Assembly: GCA_008360975.2 (NCBI GenBank)
Contig: VLJF02000046.1
Span: 3,720,001-3,784,000 of the forward strand
Origin: Lichenostomus cassidix
Taxonomy: Eukaryota > Chordata > Aves > Passeriformes > Meliphagidae
Direction: 5' to 3'
Length of the DNA stretch: 64,000 nt
The notes under the pieces were generated by a model. That model was given only the letters and a program-made list of their open reading frames with translations. It was not told where the DNA came from and did no database searches. Positions 33,120 through 44,472 of the stretch are shown piece by piece. Both the position numbers and the translations under genes were made by a program. Numbering within the stretch: position 1 is the first letter of the stretch; each line of letters starts with the position of its first letter.

Positions 33120-33725
33120 GGGCTGCAAGTCTGAATCTGCTGGAGGGCAGGAGGGCTCTGCAGAGGGACCTGGACAGGCTGGATCCCGGGGCCAAATCCA
33201 ACCATATGAGGTTTAACAAGACCAAGTGCCAGGTCCTGCACTTTGGCCACAACAACCCCTGCAGCACTACAGGCTGGGGACAGAGTGGCTGGACAGTGGC
33301 CAGGCAGAAAGGGACCTGGGGGCACTGATGGACAGCAGGCTGGACATGAGCCAGCAGTGTGCCCAGGTGGCCAAGGAGGCCAATGGCACCTGGCCTGGAC
33401 CAGGAATGGTGTGGCCAGCAGGAGCAGGGCAGTGATTCTTCCCCTGTACTCGGCACTGGTGAGGCCTCACCTGGAGTGCTGTGTCCAGTTCTGGGCCCCC
33501 AGTTTAGGAAGGACATTGAGGGGCTGGAGTGTGTCCAGAGAAGGGCAACAAGGCTGGGGAAGGGTCTGGAACACAAGTGCTGTGAGGAGTGGCTGAGTTT
33601 GGAGCTGGGGTTGTTTATCCTGGAGAAGAGGAGGCTCAGGGCAGACAAGGTGGTGTTAGGTCACAGGTTGGACTTGATGATCTCAAAGGACTTTTCCAAC
33701 CTCCTTGATTCTGTGATTCTCTGAA
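33120..33725 (+). mobile_element. CR1 LINE 3' fragment
   Basis: ORF2 C-terminal region ([19 protein letters not shown]) through the 3' tail attctgtgattct at about 33,708-33,720. Confidence 0.88.
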
Positions 33726-33729
33726 AGCA

Positions 33730-35150
33730 CCCTTGAAGCAGCTGCAGGATGAGCCCTGGGCCTCCTCTTCAGAAGGTCCAACAGCCCATGGCCCTCAGCT
33801 TCTCCCCACAGGCCCCAAAGCCCATCCTGTCAGTCCTGCAGAGCCTCTCCAGCTCCTCCTCACTGCCCCACAACAGGGAGCCTCACAGCCACACACAGCA
33901 GTCCAGATGTGTCCCCCTGGCCTGTGCTGCCTCTGGCGAGGGAACAGCACGAGGCACTGCAGGACCCTGCAGACAATTCATGAAGCACTTGTAGGATGAT
34001 CCTGCTCACCAAGGGATGTTCCCATGGTGCCAAGTCAGGAATTGAAATGGGGAGTGGGGCCAGAGAGGAAAGGGCAAACAGGGATGGGCTGTTTGCAGGG
34101 CAGGCGACAGGGATGGGCAATGGGAAGAAATCTGGAGCAGGAGAGAGGAAAGAAAGCAAAGGTGAAGCAAAGGAAATGCTCAGGGCTGTTTGGGGGTGGC
34201 TGCCAGGCAGCCCTGGCTCTGAGCAACAACGTCTGCAGTGGGACAGGAAACTCACAGCTCATGGGAACAAACTTTCTGGCTGACTTCAGAGGTCACAACA
34301 AAGCTGAGTGGTTTCCCTCCCATCCCCAGCCCTTGCTGGCCCCCAGGGCTGATGGTGTTTGTTCTCACTCAGGTTCATCTCCCCACACCAACAGCATGGG
34401 GTGCTCACGCCTGCTGTGTGCAATGCAAACAGGGCTCCTGAGCCAGTGCTGCCGTGTCTCTGCCTGGAAGGATCAAGCAGCTCTGGGAGCTGGGGGAGAG
34501 GCCAGGGCTGCCAAGGGGGGATGTTGTTGGCAGCTCCATGAGGACGCTCTGGGACGCTGCCCTGGGCTGTCCAGCGCAGTGGGGATGGATCAGCCCCTGC
34601 TCTGCTGCTCCTTCCCGGCTCCCCCAGGGACCTTGCAGAGCCCCAGCCATGCTGTTTGCCCCCAGCCTGCCCACGGCCACCCTGCAGCTGCTCACGGGGG
34701 TTTTCTCTGCTCAGCATTGGCCTAGGCGTGTTCTGGAGAGAGCCTGGGCAAGGAGCCTCGAGCCCCCAGGCCCTGCCCTGAGGCGTCAGCTGTGCCCCAG
34801 CAGTGCCCATGGCCTGTCCCTGCTGCAGCCCAGGCACTGCCACCCCCAGCACTGGCAGCGACCCCGAGAGCACTCAGGCCCTACAGCAACACGAGGGGCA
34901 GCAGGGCAGCGGGGCAGTGGCACGGGAGCAGCACTGGCAACACCAAGTGCTGCTGCTCCTTGGCACAGCTGCTGTGCCACCCCTGATCTGCCCCAGCTCT
35001 GCACACAGACATTGCTGCTGCAGCTCCACTGAAGGGAACAAAGGAGGATCGCTGGTGGAAACTTTGCTGGGAGATTCTTTAGTTTGTTTAAAGCCACCAA
35101 GAGCACAGCTCCTCACTGACAAAGACTGTGGCCACAGCAAAGGTACAGAG
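33730..35150 (-). repeat. Conserved downstream block of OR unit, copy B
   Basis: Inverted copy of 8,800-10,212 and mirror of 56,000-57,425. No supported gene. Confidence 0.7.
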
Positions 35151-35182
35151 AAATGAAATGAGAAATGGCACAAAGAATGACC

Positions 35183-35188
35183 TTTATT
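35183..35188 (-). promoter_or_regulatory. AATAAA polyadenylation signal, OR copy B
   Basis: TTTATT on the plus strand, about 110 bp past the copy B stop codon. Confidence 0.55.
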
Positions 35189-35297
35189 TCTGGACATTAA
35201 AAAACTAAAAGAAATGGAAAAAAACCCACAACCAAACCAACAAGCACTATCAAAGATTATTCCTATAACAAGTGATTTGCAGGAACTGGCAAGCAAT

Positions 35298-36230
35298 TTA
35301 ATGTTTCTGAAAGTGTGCCTTCATCAGTCTCCACACTGCAGCCTTGAGCTCCTGGTTCCTCAGGCTATAGATGAGAGGGTTCAGTACTGGAGGCACCACT
35401 GAGTACAGAACTGACACTGCCAGATCCAGGGATGGGGAGGAGATGGAGGGAGGCTTCAGGTAGGCAAAAGTGGCAGTGCTGAGGAACAGGGCGACCACAG
35501 CCAGGTGAGGGAGGCACGTGGAAAAGGCTTTGTGCCGTCCCTGCTCAGAGGGGATCCTCAGCACAGCCCTGAAGATCTGCACATAGGAGAAAACTATGAA
35601 CACAAAACAACCAAATACCAAACAGGCACTAACCACAATGAGCCCAAGTTCCCTGAGTTTGGAGTGTGAGCAGGAGAGCTTGAGGATGTGTGGGATTTCA
35701 CAGAAGAACTGGCCCAGGGCATTGCCATGGCACAGGGGCAGGGAAAATGTATTGGCTGTGTGCACCAGTGAATAGAGAAAGCCGCTGGCCCAGGTAGCTG
35801 CTGCCATGTGGGCACAAGCTCTGCTGCTCAGGAGGGTCCCATAGTGCAGGGGTTTGCAGATGGACACATAGCGGTCATAGCTCATGATGGTTAGAAAGGC
35901 AAATTGTGCTGCAATGAAAAAGGCAAAGAAAAAGACCTGGGTGACACATCCTGCATAGGAGATGTCCCTGGTGTCCCAGAGGGAATTGTGCATGGCTTTG
36001 GGGACAGTGGTGCAGATGGAGCCCAGGTCAGTGAGGGCCAGGTTGAGCAGGAAGAAGAACATGGGGGTGTGCAGGCGGTGGTTCCAGGCTACAGCGCTGA
36101 TGATGAGGCTGTTGGCCAGGAGGGCAGCCAGGGAGATGCCCAGGAAGAGGCAGAAGTGCAGGAGCTGCAGCTGCCGCGTGTCTGCGAATGGCAGGAGGAG
36201 GAAGTGGCTGATGGAGCTGCTGTTGGACAT
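35298..36230 (-). CDS. Olfactory receptor, OR14-like (copy B)
   Basis: Intact 310-residue class A GPCR odorant receptor. I start it at MSNSSS, which aligns with copies A and C; an in-frame upstream ATG at 36,260 would add 10 residues but sits across the acceptor-like tgaacag. All landmark motifs are present: LHTPMFFFL, MSYDRYVSICKPLHY, C95 and C177, KAFSTCLPHL, VLNPLIYSLRN. It differs from copy A mainly in TM3 (GCVTQVFFFAFFIAAQFAFL), the start of TM4-ECL2 (FLYSLVHTAN), TM5 (LIVVSACLVFGC) and the C terminus (MKAHFQKH). Upstream sequence resembles copy A. It lies in the left arm of the palindrome opposite copy C. Confidence 0.93.
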   Translation of the reverse strand: MSNSSSISHFLLLPFADTRQLQLLHFCLFLGISLAALLANSLIISAVAWNHRLHTPMFFFLLNLALTDLGSICTTVPKAMHNSLWDTRDISYAGCVTQVFFFAFFIAAQFAFLTIMSYDRYVSICKPLHYGTLLSSRACAHMAAATWASGFLYSLVHTANTFSLPLCHGNALGQFFCEIPHILKLSCSHSKLRELGLIVVSACLVFGCFVFIVFSYVQIFRAVLRIPSEQGRHKAFSTCLPHLAVVALFLSTATFAYLKPPSISSPSLDLAVSVLYSVVPPVLNPLIYSLRNQELKAAVWRLMKAHFQKH

Positions 36231-36239
36231 TTTAGTTTT

Positions 36240-38345
36240 TGGCCATGGGGACCTGTTCATGGAGAAAAGGACAGTGACAAGTCAGGGTAGACTTTCCTGA
36301 GCAATGTCCAAGCCCTTTCTCCCAGCCCTGCCCCTCCCACACTGTGCCACCCAATTTCCCTTTTCTCAGAGCTCTTCCTCCAGCCCCATGCCTGGAGCTC
36401 TGCTGAGATCTGGCCCTGTTGCTGTGACAAGCAGTGGCTGTGCCCATGCACACTGAGGAGTCAGTTCTGCTCTGCTCTGCAGCAGTGGGTCATGGGAATG
36501 GGGGACAGGGACCAGTCCTGGGTTGGACTTCATCAGACCAAATTGTGCCAGCCGGGAGCTGTTCCTGTGGCCCCAGGCTCCTTCCCTGCCAGTGCTGCCA
36601 GTGCCCAGCCCAGCCCCTGGGCCAGCTCTTTTCTGCAGCCCCTCGGGGCGGGAGGAATTATAGAGCAGCGGGAAGCTAGGCATGAGCTGGAGCTCTTAGC
36701 AGCCCTGGCCCACACAGCACCCTGTGCACAGCAGCAGGACCTGCCCTGGCAGGAGTCACTCCTTGCAGCCACAGCTCCACTCCACCCTCCATAGGGAGCT
36801 CCCAGGCAGGCTGAGAGCTGCCCCTGGCAGCTGGCAGATCCCCTGCCCTGGCAAAGAGCCCTCAGGGCTGCAGGAGCTGCTCTGCAGGACAGCCCTGGGC
36901 ACCCCTGGCTGCACCCCCACCTTCCCAGCCTGCAGCCATCCCTGGCAGCAGGAGCTGTCCTGCCCTGTCCCTCTGACGGTGCCCAGGGCAGCCCCGCTCT
37001 GCAGCACATCCTCCCCCAAACCACAAACACCAGCAGAGCCATCCTTACAGTCATATCAGTGCTGTCATGTGTCAGCTTTAGGAGATCCCTGCAGCCAGAG
37101 ACTTACTGTGTCAGAGGTTGTGAAGATTTCTCCATGAATAAGCTCAGAAATGTTCTTCCAGTTGCTTTATGTCTGTCTGCTTCACTCCTCTCAGGTACCT
37201 GCAGGCAGCACCCTCAGCCCTGCTGGGCTGGGAAAGAAACTGCTCCTCAGGAGAAATGTCTTTTTGAAGCTCTTCTTGGTTTCCAGGAGTTCCCTCTGCG
37301 CCAGGAGCCCAGCCCAGCTCAGCAGCACAGCAACAGCACAAGGACTGTAATGAGCCTCTTAGGGATTTAGAGTTGTTTAGATCAGACTAACTTCCTGAGA
37401 GAGTGTTCAAAAAACTTCTCAAAAACTTAAAGTAAGATTCAAACTTCCAAGCATCTCAAAGTTTCAATGTGTCCCACTGAGGGACACAACTAAGAAAGTA
37501 TCCCCAGGTTCCAGGTAGAGCAGAGCATTGGAGGCAGTGATGACAGCTGGGGACAAAGAAGGCAAAGGTGTCTCTGATGCTGAGCAAACCTGGATGTGTT
37601 TCAGGAATGCAAAGGGCCAAGGCCTGAGCCCCAGCCCCTGGCAAGGCAGATCCTGTCCCTCCCTCAGTGCTCAGGGCTCTTCCCGGGGCACTAGCATGTG
37701 GGGATGTGCAATGCCAAGGGCAGGAGCATGGGGCAGCCCCTGCCAGGCTACTGGGCAGGGACAAGGAGGCAATGAGGCCCCAGGGCTGCAAGGGTCACTT
37801 GTGTCCTCCTCATGGCCTCAGGGCCAGGGACAGCAGCCATGGCCAAAGTGCTTCACAAGTTGGCTCTGTCAGGGCCTTGCAGCTCCTGCACATCCCTCTG
37901 CCCTCTCCAGCCCAGGCGGTCCTACGCTGTCCATGCCCTGCGCCTCTGTCCCTGCAGGCTGTCGTCATCCCCCGGCTGCCCCACCTCGCTGGCCCTTCCT
38001 TTGCTGACAGCTCTGCATCCTGCCTGCCTCTGCCTTGGCACACAGAGCCTTGGGCTTGATACCAGAAGGGTTAATTCAATTTTTACTGTGCCTGTGAACT
38101 TCTAGCAGGGAAACAAAGTATGCAAGGTCTGCTTTCCCAGAGAGGATATTTGGAAGAGAAAAAGAAAATATCTGGCTAAAGAGTGCAGTGATAGAAAAAA
38201 CATGGACTGAATCTGGGAACTTGGGTGGGTTTTATGGTAATGGGTAAATTGTAATACACATGTAGCCACTGTAGATAAACACTTGTAGAATCATGAGTCC
38301 ACGTAAGGTTAGGAGTTATCCCCTCTTGGACCTCAGATCTGAATA
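36240..38345 (-). repeat. Conserved upstream block of OR unit, copy B
   Basis: Inverted counterpart of 5,100-7,732. The part at 36,780-38,345 mirrors 52,440-54,010; the part next to the OR (36,240-36,730) is A-like and has no counterpart in copy C. It begins with an OR-type acceptor. Confidence 0.7.
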
Positions 38346-38360
38346 AATGATGCCCTTTTT

Positions 38361-38412
38361 AACACCAAATTAGTGTTAAGGAGTCTTCTTTGGATATTTG
38401 AGTGATTTGGTG
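38361..38412. repeat. Terminal inverted repeat, left edge of minisatellite 4
   Basis: Read on the minus strand, caccaaatcactcaaatatc then ...actccttaacactaattt aligns with the right edge at 40,327-40,382. Confidence 0.55.
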
Positions 38413-40326
38413 ACAGCAGGGCCACACAGAGCCAAGGAGTCAACTGTGACACTATGGAACCTCATAGAACCAAAGAGACCATTGTGTCAGTGTGTGACAC
38501 CATGGAACCAACTGTCCATTGTGACACTGCAGATCCAAGGAGACCATTATGACACTGAGAAACTTTATGGAAGCAAAAAAAAGTACATTGTGACAGAGAA
38601 AAGCATCATGGAACCAAGGGTCCATTGTGACACTGTGGGGCTGCATGGAACCAAAAAGCCATTGTAACACATCAGGGCTGCATGGAACCAATGGTCCATG
38701 TTATACTGCAGATCCAAGGAGACCATGGTGACACTATGGAACCTCCTGGAATCATGGCTCCATTGGGACACATCAGGGCCTCACAGAACAAGGACTCCAC
38801 TGTGACAGTGGGAAACCTCATGGAATCAAGGTGACCATGTTAGACTATAGAACCTCATGGAACAAAGGATCCATGGTGACACTGAGGATACAAGGAAACC
38901 ATTGTGACACTGAGGAACCTCATGGAACCAAGCGTCCATTGTTACACTGGGGAGCCCTGTGGAACCAAGGGGACCATAGTGACACTGTGGTTCTCCATGG
39001 AACAAAGGGGCCATTCTGATGCTGCTGGGCCTCATGGAACCAAGGGCACAATAGTGACACTGTGAGGCTCCAAGGGACCAAGGTGGCATTCTTACACTGC
39101 AGAACCAAGGAGACCATTGTGACACTATAGGGCATCATGGAACCAAGGGTTCATTGTGACACAGCAGGTACTCATGAAACCACAGAGGCCATTTTTACAC
39201 TTTGAGGCCTTGCAGAACCAAAGAGCCATTGTGACACTGTGGGGCCTAATGGAACCAATGGAAGCTATTGTGACACTGCAGGGACTCGTGGAATCATGGA
39301 GACTATTGTGACACTGCAGGTTTCATTGAACCAAGGTGTCCATTGTGACACTACCAGACCTCATGGAAGCAAAGAACTATTGTGACACTATGAGGCCATG
39401 TTGGGCCAAGGGGCAATTGTGGCACTGTGTGGCACCATGGAAACGAAGGAGACCACTGTGACACTCTGGGGCCTCATAGAACCAATGGGGCCATTTAGAC
39501 ATTGCAGGGCCTCATGGAACCAAGGAGAGCATTGTGACACTGCACAGCTGCACAGAATCAAGGAAACACTGTGTCACCGTGGAGCCCAATGGAACCAAGT
39601 GATGTCCTGTTGCACTGTTGGGCCCATGGAACCAAGGAGCCATTGTGACAGTGTAGGGTGTCATGGAACTAAGGGGCCACTGGGACACTGTGGGGGTTGA
39701 TGGAAACAAGGAATCCATTGTGACTTGTAGGGACCCCATGGAACCAATGATCCACTGGGATAATGTGGAGCCAAGCAGTCCATTGTAATACTGTAGAGCC
39801 TCATGGAATCAAGGAAATCATTGTGACACTACAGAGCCCCGTGGAGCCAAAAGGCCATTGTGACACTCATGGAACAATGGAATCCACTGTGACACTGTGG
39901 GGCTTTATGGAATGAAGGAGACCATTGTGACACTGCAGAGTGCCATGGAACCAACAGAAACAATTGTGACACTTCAGGGCCTTGTGGAAGCAAGGGGATC
40001 ATTGTGACACTCTGAGGCCTTGAATAGCCAAGGGCCAGTGTGGCACTGCAGGGCTTCATGGAACCAAGGGGCCATTTTGACACTGTGGAACCAAGGAGAC
40101 CATTGGGACACTGTGGGGCCAGACTGAACTGAGGAGAATATTGTGACACAGCAAGACCTTATGGAAACAAGGATCCATTGTGACAGCTGGGGTCTCATGT
40201 CACCAGGAGTCCAGCTGTGACACTGCGAAGCCAAGGAGGTCATTGTGACACTACAGGGCCCATGGAACCAAGGTGACCATTGTGACCCTAGGGGCATCAT
40301 GGAACCAAGGGGCCATTGTGACACTG
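38413..40326 (-). repeat. ~38-bp minisatellite array 4
   Basis: About 50 units. The mirror array (51,103-52,377) is only about 1.3 kb, a loss or gain of about 640 bp between the arms. Confidence 0.9.
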
Positions 40327-40382
40327 GTACCAAAAAATCAGTTAAAAATAACAGAAACTCCTTAACACCAATGTAGCATTTG
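40327..40382. repeat. Terminal inverted repeat, right edge of minisatellite 4
   Basis: taccaaaaaatcagttaaaa then ...aaactccttaacaccaat. Inverted match to 38,361-38,412. Confidence 0.55.
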
Positions 40383-40896
40383 GAAGCAGCATTCTTGATT
40401 TGGCCAGATGCACAAGGGGATATCTCCTCTGACATACCATGCATGCTGAGTGCAGGAAAGTTCCTGTTTACAAACTGTATTTTAGATACATATTCATTGA
40501 TTGTCCCAGAAAAAACATACATAGGATAATAATATCCCCAAAATCATTAACATATTTTCCCTCCCATTTACCAATGCATTTTTCTGCCCTTGGGGGTCAC
40601 TTTGGTGGTCCCTGGTGGTTGGTGACCCCAAAGTCACACCGACTGCCTGGTGAACTGGTAAAAATTGCCACAACTGGAGCTGGTCACTTTCCAGTTCTTC
40701 TTGCACTATGGACATTGTGCAGATCCATGGGCCAGTGGTTTCTGAAGAACAAGCAATGTGTGAGCTCCCCAGGTGCTGATGATTTTTCATCTGGTAACAT
40801 CTTCCTTGTTACAGAAGGTGAAACTATAATATATTTTCTGTTTGTAACCCACCATCCCTCTTGATTCATAGTGCCTTTTAATGTATTTGCTAAACA
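40383..40896. other. Arm-conserved intergenic sequence
   Basis: AT-leaning. Mirrors 50,520-51,045. No gene recognised. Confidence 0.5.
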
Positions 40897-42430
40897 GTGA
40901 TTTTTGCAGGGTCCCACTCACCTCCTACTCGATTTGGGGGGTCCCACTCCATCTTACCCCCCCATCTCCCCATTCCCATCTCCCCCATTCCCATCCTCTG
41001 CTCGCCCCGTAGCTCCTCATCCTGCAGCCTGGGGTGCTCCCAGCACCACCAGTGCCACCAGTACAGCCCAGCTATCCCCACTCACCCCATCCCCAGCGCC
41101 GGGCAGTGCCCACAGCCCCAAAGCAGCCTTGCTGTGCCCTGGGTGTCCCCAAAGCAGCCTTGCTGTGCCCTGGGTGTCCCCAAAGCAGCCTCACCCCGGG
41201 CGCCACTGGCAGCACCAGTCCAGAGCAGTGTGGAGCTCGGGGGACATCAGCCGTGCCGGGCAGGGCCGAGCCCCGCGGGAATTCCCTTGGAGCTTTCCTG
41301 AGCACAGAGACCTGAGAGACCTTTCCAGGACAGACTCAGGCCAAGGAGCCCTTGAGTCCCTCAGCCCCACATCGGTGTCTGCTGGAACTCAATCCCCCTC
41401 CCCATCCCACAGCAGCTCTGCATTTCCCTCCTCCAGCCTTGGTCTCCAGCACAGCCATGGAGGCTCTTTTGGCTCTGCACTTTTCCTGCAGCCACCAAGG
41501 CCAGCTGAGCTCTGCCTTTCCCACACTCAGCCCTGCCCAGCACAGGCAATGCCCAGCAATTCCCTGTCTGCTGCTGGCCTTGCTGTCACCTCCGGCAGCA
41601 GCTCCGTGGCCCCTTTGTGCCCCGCTGCCCCAGCCATGGTGCCACAGCCCCCTGTGCAGCCCAGCCCAGGCCAGGAGCATTCCGGGTGGGAACAGCCCCT
41701 GTGCCGTGGTGCCCAAAGAAGCCCCTGGGGCTCTGTGCCCCCATGGCCTTCCTGCTGGGCAGCCTCTCCAAGCTCCTGCACAGCCCGTGGCACCTGTGGG
41801 CCTTCCCAGCCAGCCCTGCCCCAGGCTCTGCCAGGCTCGGGGCCAGCAGAGAGGCCGGGCAGGGCTGGCCATTGCTGGGAACAGGCCCGGAGCCCCGCAG
41901 CAGGATGGAGCTGGGGCACAGCCAGACTCACCCGCCAACCTGGGCTGAGCAGCCAGGGCTGGCAACGGCTCGGGACATAGGCTGGGGCTGACAAATGTCC
42001 TGGGCCCCCTCCCTGCTCTGTCCGTGCCACCAAGGGCACAGAGCAGCCTCCTCTCTCGGCCACTTGCCTGTTTTCCATGCCTTCCCCAGGCCCTGGCTCT
42101 GCCCCACAAGCCCTGGGCTCAGTCCTGCCCCTGCACGCTCACACAGGCTGAGATGGATACTGATGGTTTCTCTGGCAGCTTCTCTCAGCCCAGCCCAGCT
42201 CCCTCCAAGCTCTGCCAGCTGCCCTGAGCTCTCTGCAGCACCAAGGGCCTCTCCCCAGCACAGCCGAGCCACCTCTGGCCCCACAGCCCTGCTCAGGCCA
42301 GGCTGCTCTGGGCAGTGGCCCCACGGCCTCAGCCCCTCTGAAGGGCACAGCAGCAGCTGGAGCTGCCAGAGGACTCAGCCCCAGCCATGGGGGAACGGGC
42401 TTGGCCAAAGGAAAAGGAGGCCCCCTCTTG
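40897..42430. repeat. GC-rich arm block with overlapping ORFs
   Basis: Mirrors 48,965-50,518. Open frames of 358 codons (plus, 40,904-41,980) and 257 codons (minus, 41,336-42,109) overlap, but the plus frame is shortened or split in the mirror and codon content is A/P/S/G-rich, as expected of GC-rich noncoding DNA. A 31-bp tandem unit (ccttgctgtgccctgggtgt...) occurs twice here (41,119-41,190) and three times in the mirror. No domain recognised. Confidence 0.55.
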
Positions 42431-43469
42431 ATGCCTGATGATTTTTACCTTTTATTTTTTATATTCCCTTTTATATATTTTTATGCCTTTCATATACCTT
42501 TATATACCTCTATCCCCTTTACTGACACACTTGTAATTTTTGTAGTCTGATGTTCTTCCTTAGATTTAAGGTTCTGCAAGGCAGAAAGATCAAACACAAA
42601 CAGTAAAAGGCCAGAGAGGCCTATGCTATCAAAAATTCTCTAGAACATATTTTGTAAACAGGGCCCTAGCCTCATTTGGGGGGGGGTGGGCAGGTCTTTA
42701 GATTAGAGGGACCTTACTTCTTTTATTACATTTCTTATTGGGGGATTTTAGACAGACATTCCTATTTGCAAAGTCTGCAAAAATTTTATCCACATTATAC
42801 GGTGTGTGCATCTCAGCAGGTTCCACCTTGGAAGAGCTGTGCACCTAGGATTTTATTAAAACACCATGGTAAAACCATTTCATCCCTTTAATCATGTCGC
42901 CCTCATAATTCTAAGACCAACTGAAAGGCAGCACTGTGTGCCCTGCTCTCCTGTCCAGGAGATGCTGAGAGCTCTGCAGCCCCTCCTGCCATCCCATCTG
43001 CCCAGATCAGCACAACAGCCCTGGCCTTGTGGCCATCAGGAGCTGTTCCTGCTCCAGGCCCAGGGCTCATCCCAAAGCTGGGGCAGCCAGAAAGCTGTGC
43101 CCATTGCTGTTCATTCCTGCTCTGATGAGGATGCATCCTCAGCAACTTGGAGGCTCCCTGAGGAATTTTACTACTCCAGAGGCTTGTTCGGTCTTCAGCT
43201 CTTCACGTCAGGAATTCAGTGAGAAAGGCTCATTAACATTTCAAAACACACTAACAAGACAAGGCTCTGGAAATTATTTAATTAAGTCTTCAATTCTTTT
43301 GTGGTTAATTATAGAGATTTCAGAGGTGTATTCCAAGTGAGATAACCACATTTAAAGACAATGCAGAGCAAATTGATTTGTCCTTTTCAGATTTCTTTTC
43401 CTGTTTATAGGTTGGTATCCACAATTTCCAATTGATATTGATCCAGAGGACCTAATAATTCAGTCTGAA
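42431..43469. other. AT-rich arm segment, no gene
   Basis: Contains tttatatattttt-type runs at 42,440-42,520 and a poly-G run at about 42,679. Mirrors 47,990-48,960. Confidence 0.5.
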
Positions 43470-44472
43470 TGGATATGAAAATTAAGACCCTTTATGCCTG
43501 ACTATCAACTAGACTCTGTCCCTAACCCCCTCCCCATCATTTCCCTCCCTCAAACCCTGGGACTCAAAGCAGCTTTGTGCAAATCTCAGCTTCCTCCACT
43601 CCAGGCTGCACCTGCAGCTTCCAGCTCCTTGGCACAAACTCCCAGCTGCTTTCCTTGGAGAAGGAGCTGCCTGAGACACAGAGGGATGTTCATTTATTGT
43701 CAGCAAACTGAACCAAAGGAAGGCACAGCTCCATTTGAGAAACAAAAAATCTGCTGGATATTAAATCCACTTTCCACAGCAGACAGTCTCAGACCAATGG
43801 AAAACACGTTCTGTGCCCAGCACAGATCCCAAGATGCTCCCAAACCCTCCCTGCCCCAATTCTGTCCAGATTTGCTCTTTGCACACACGAGTCACACACT
43901 GAAGTCATGAGCTCCCTGCATGGCCAGAGGGAGGAAAAGAGAGAAAGTGGATGAAGAGCTCTCTTGGGCAGAGCTACAGCTGCACTAATCCCAATATTCT
44001 GGGGTCACAGGAATTTGATCCAACACCCTCTGCAGCATCTGTTCCCTGGGGGTCCTGGTTCTGGGCTTGGGGTTCTGTGCTTGTTCTCAACAGGGGGTCC
44101 TGGCTGTGAGCTCTGAATCCCAACAATGGCTCAGGGTCCTTGCTTTGGGCACGAGGTCCTCCAGCACCCACCAGTGCCTGGGGGATGTGGATTCTCTTAC
44201 CTGGCTCACCTGGAGCTGCTTGTGGCCATCCCACAGTGGGCACAGGGCACCCCAGCATGCCCAGATGGGGTCACTGTGTCCCCTGGGGGGGACATGCCTC
44301 AGGGACAGAGCCAGGGAAGCAGCAGGAAACCAGAGCCCAGGGCAGGATGTGACTCACATGGGCACTGGGACATGAGGATGATATGAGCACATGGCAGGGG
44401 GTCTTGGGGTGCCTCAGGTGTCCTGGCACAGCAGGAGATGGGAGAAACCCCCAAGCCTTGTGCCCTGCCCAG

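Larger units (their letters stand above)
25474..43740 (+). repeat. Left arm of large imperfect palindrome
   Basis: Every landmark in this interval reappears in reverse order and orientation in 47,696-64,000: CCDC81-like exons, purine minisatellite, LTRs, CR1, OR gene, minisatellite 4, GC block. Its true outer limit is unknown because the right arm is cut by the window. Confidence 0.93.

Noticed and set aside
36230..36260. Upstream ATG for OR copy B (10 extra residues)
   Set aside because: The extension crosses the acceptor-like tgaacag and is not conserved in copies A and C. MSNSSS is common to all three.
40904..41980. 358-codon ORF and overlapping 257-codon antisense ORF
   Set aside because: Overlapping long frames on both strands in GC-rich sequence, with A/P/S/G-biased content. 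The frame is not kept intact in the mirror block.
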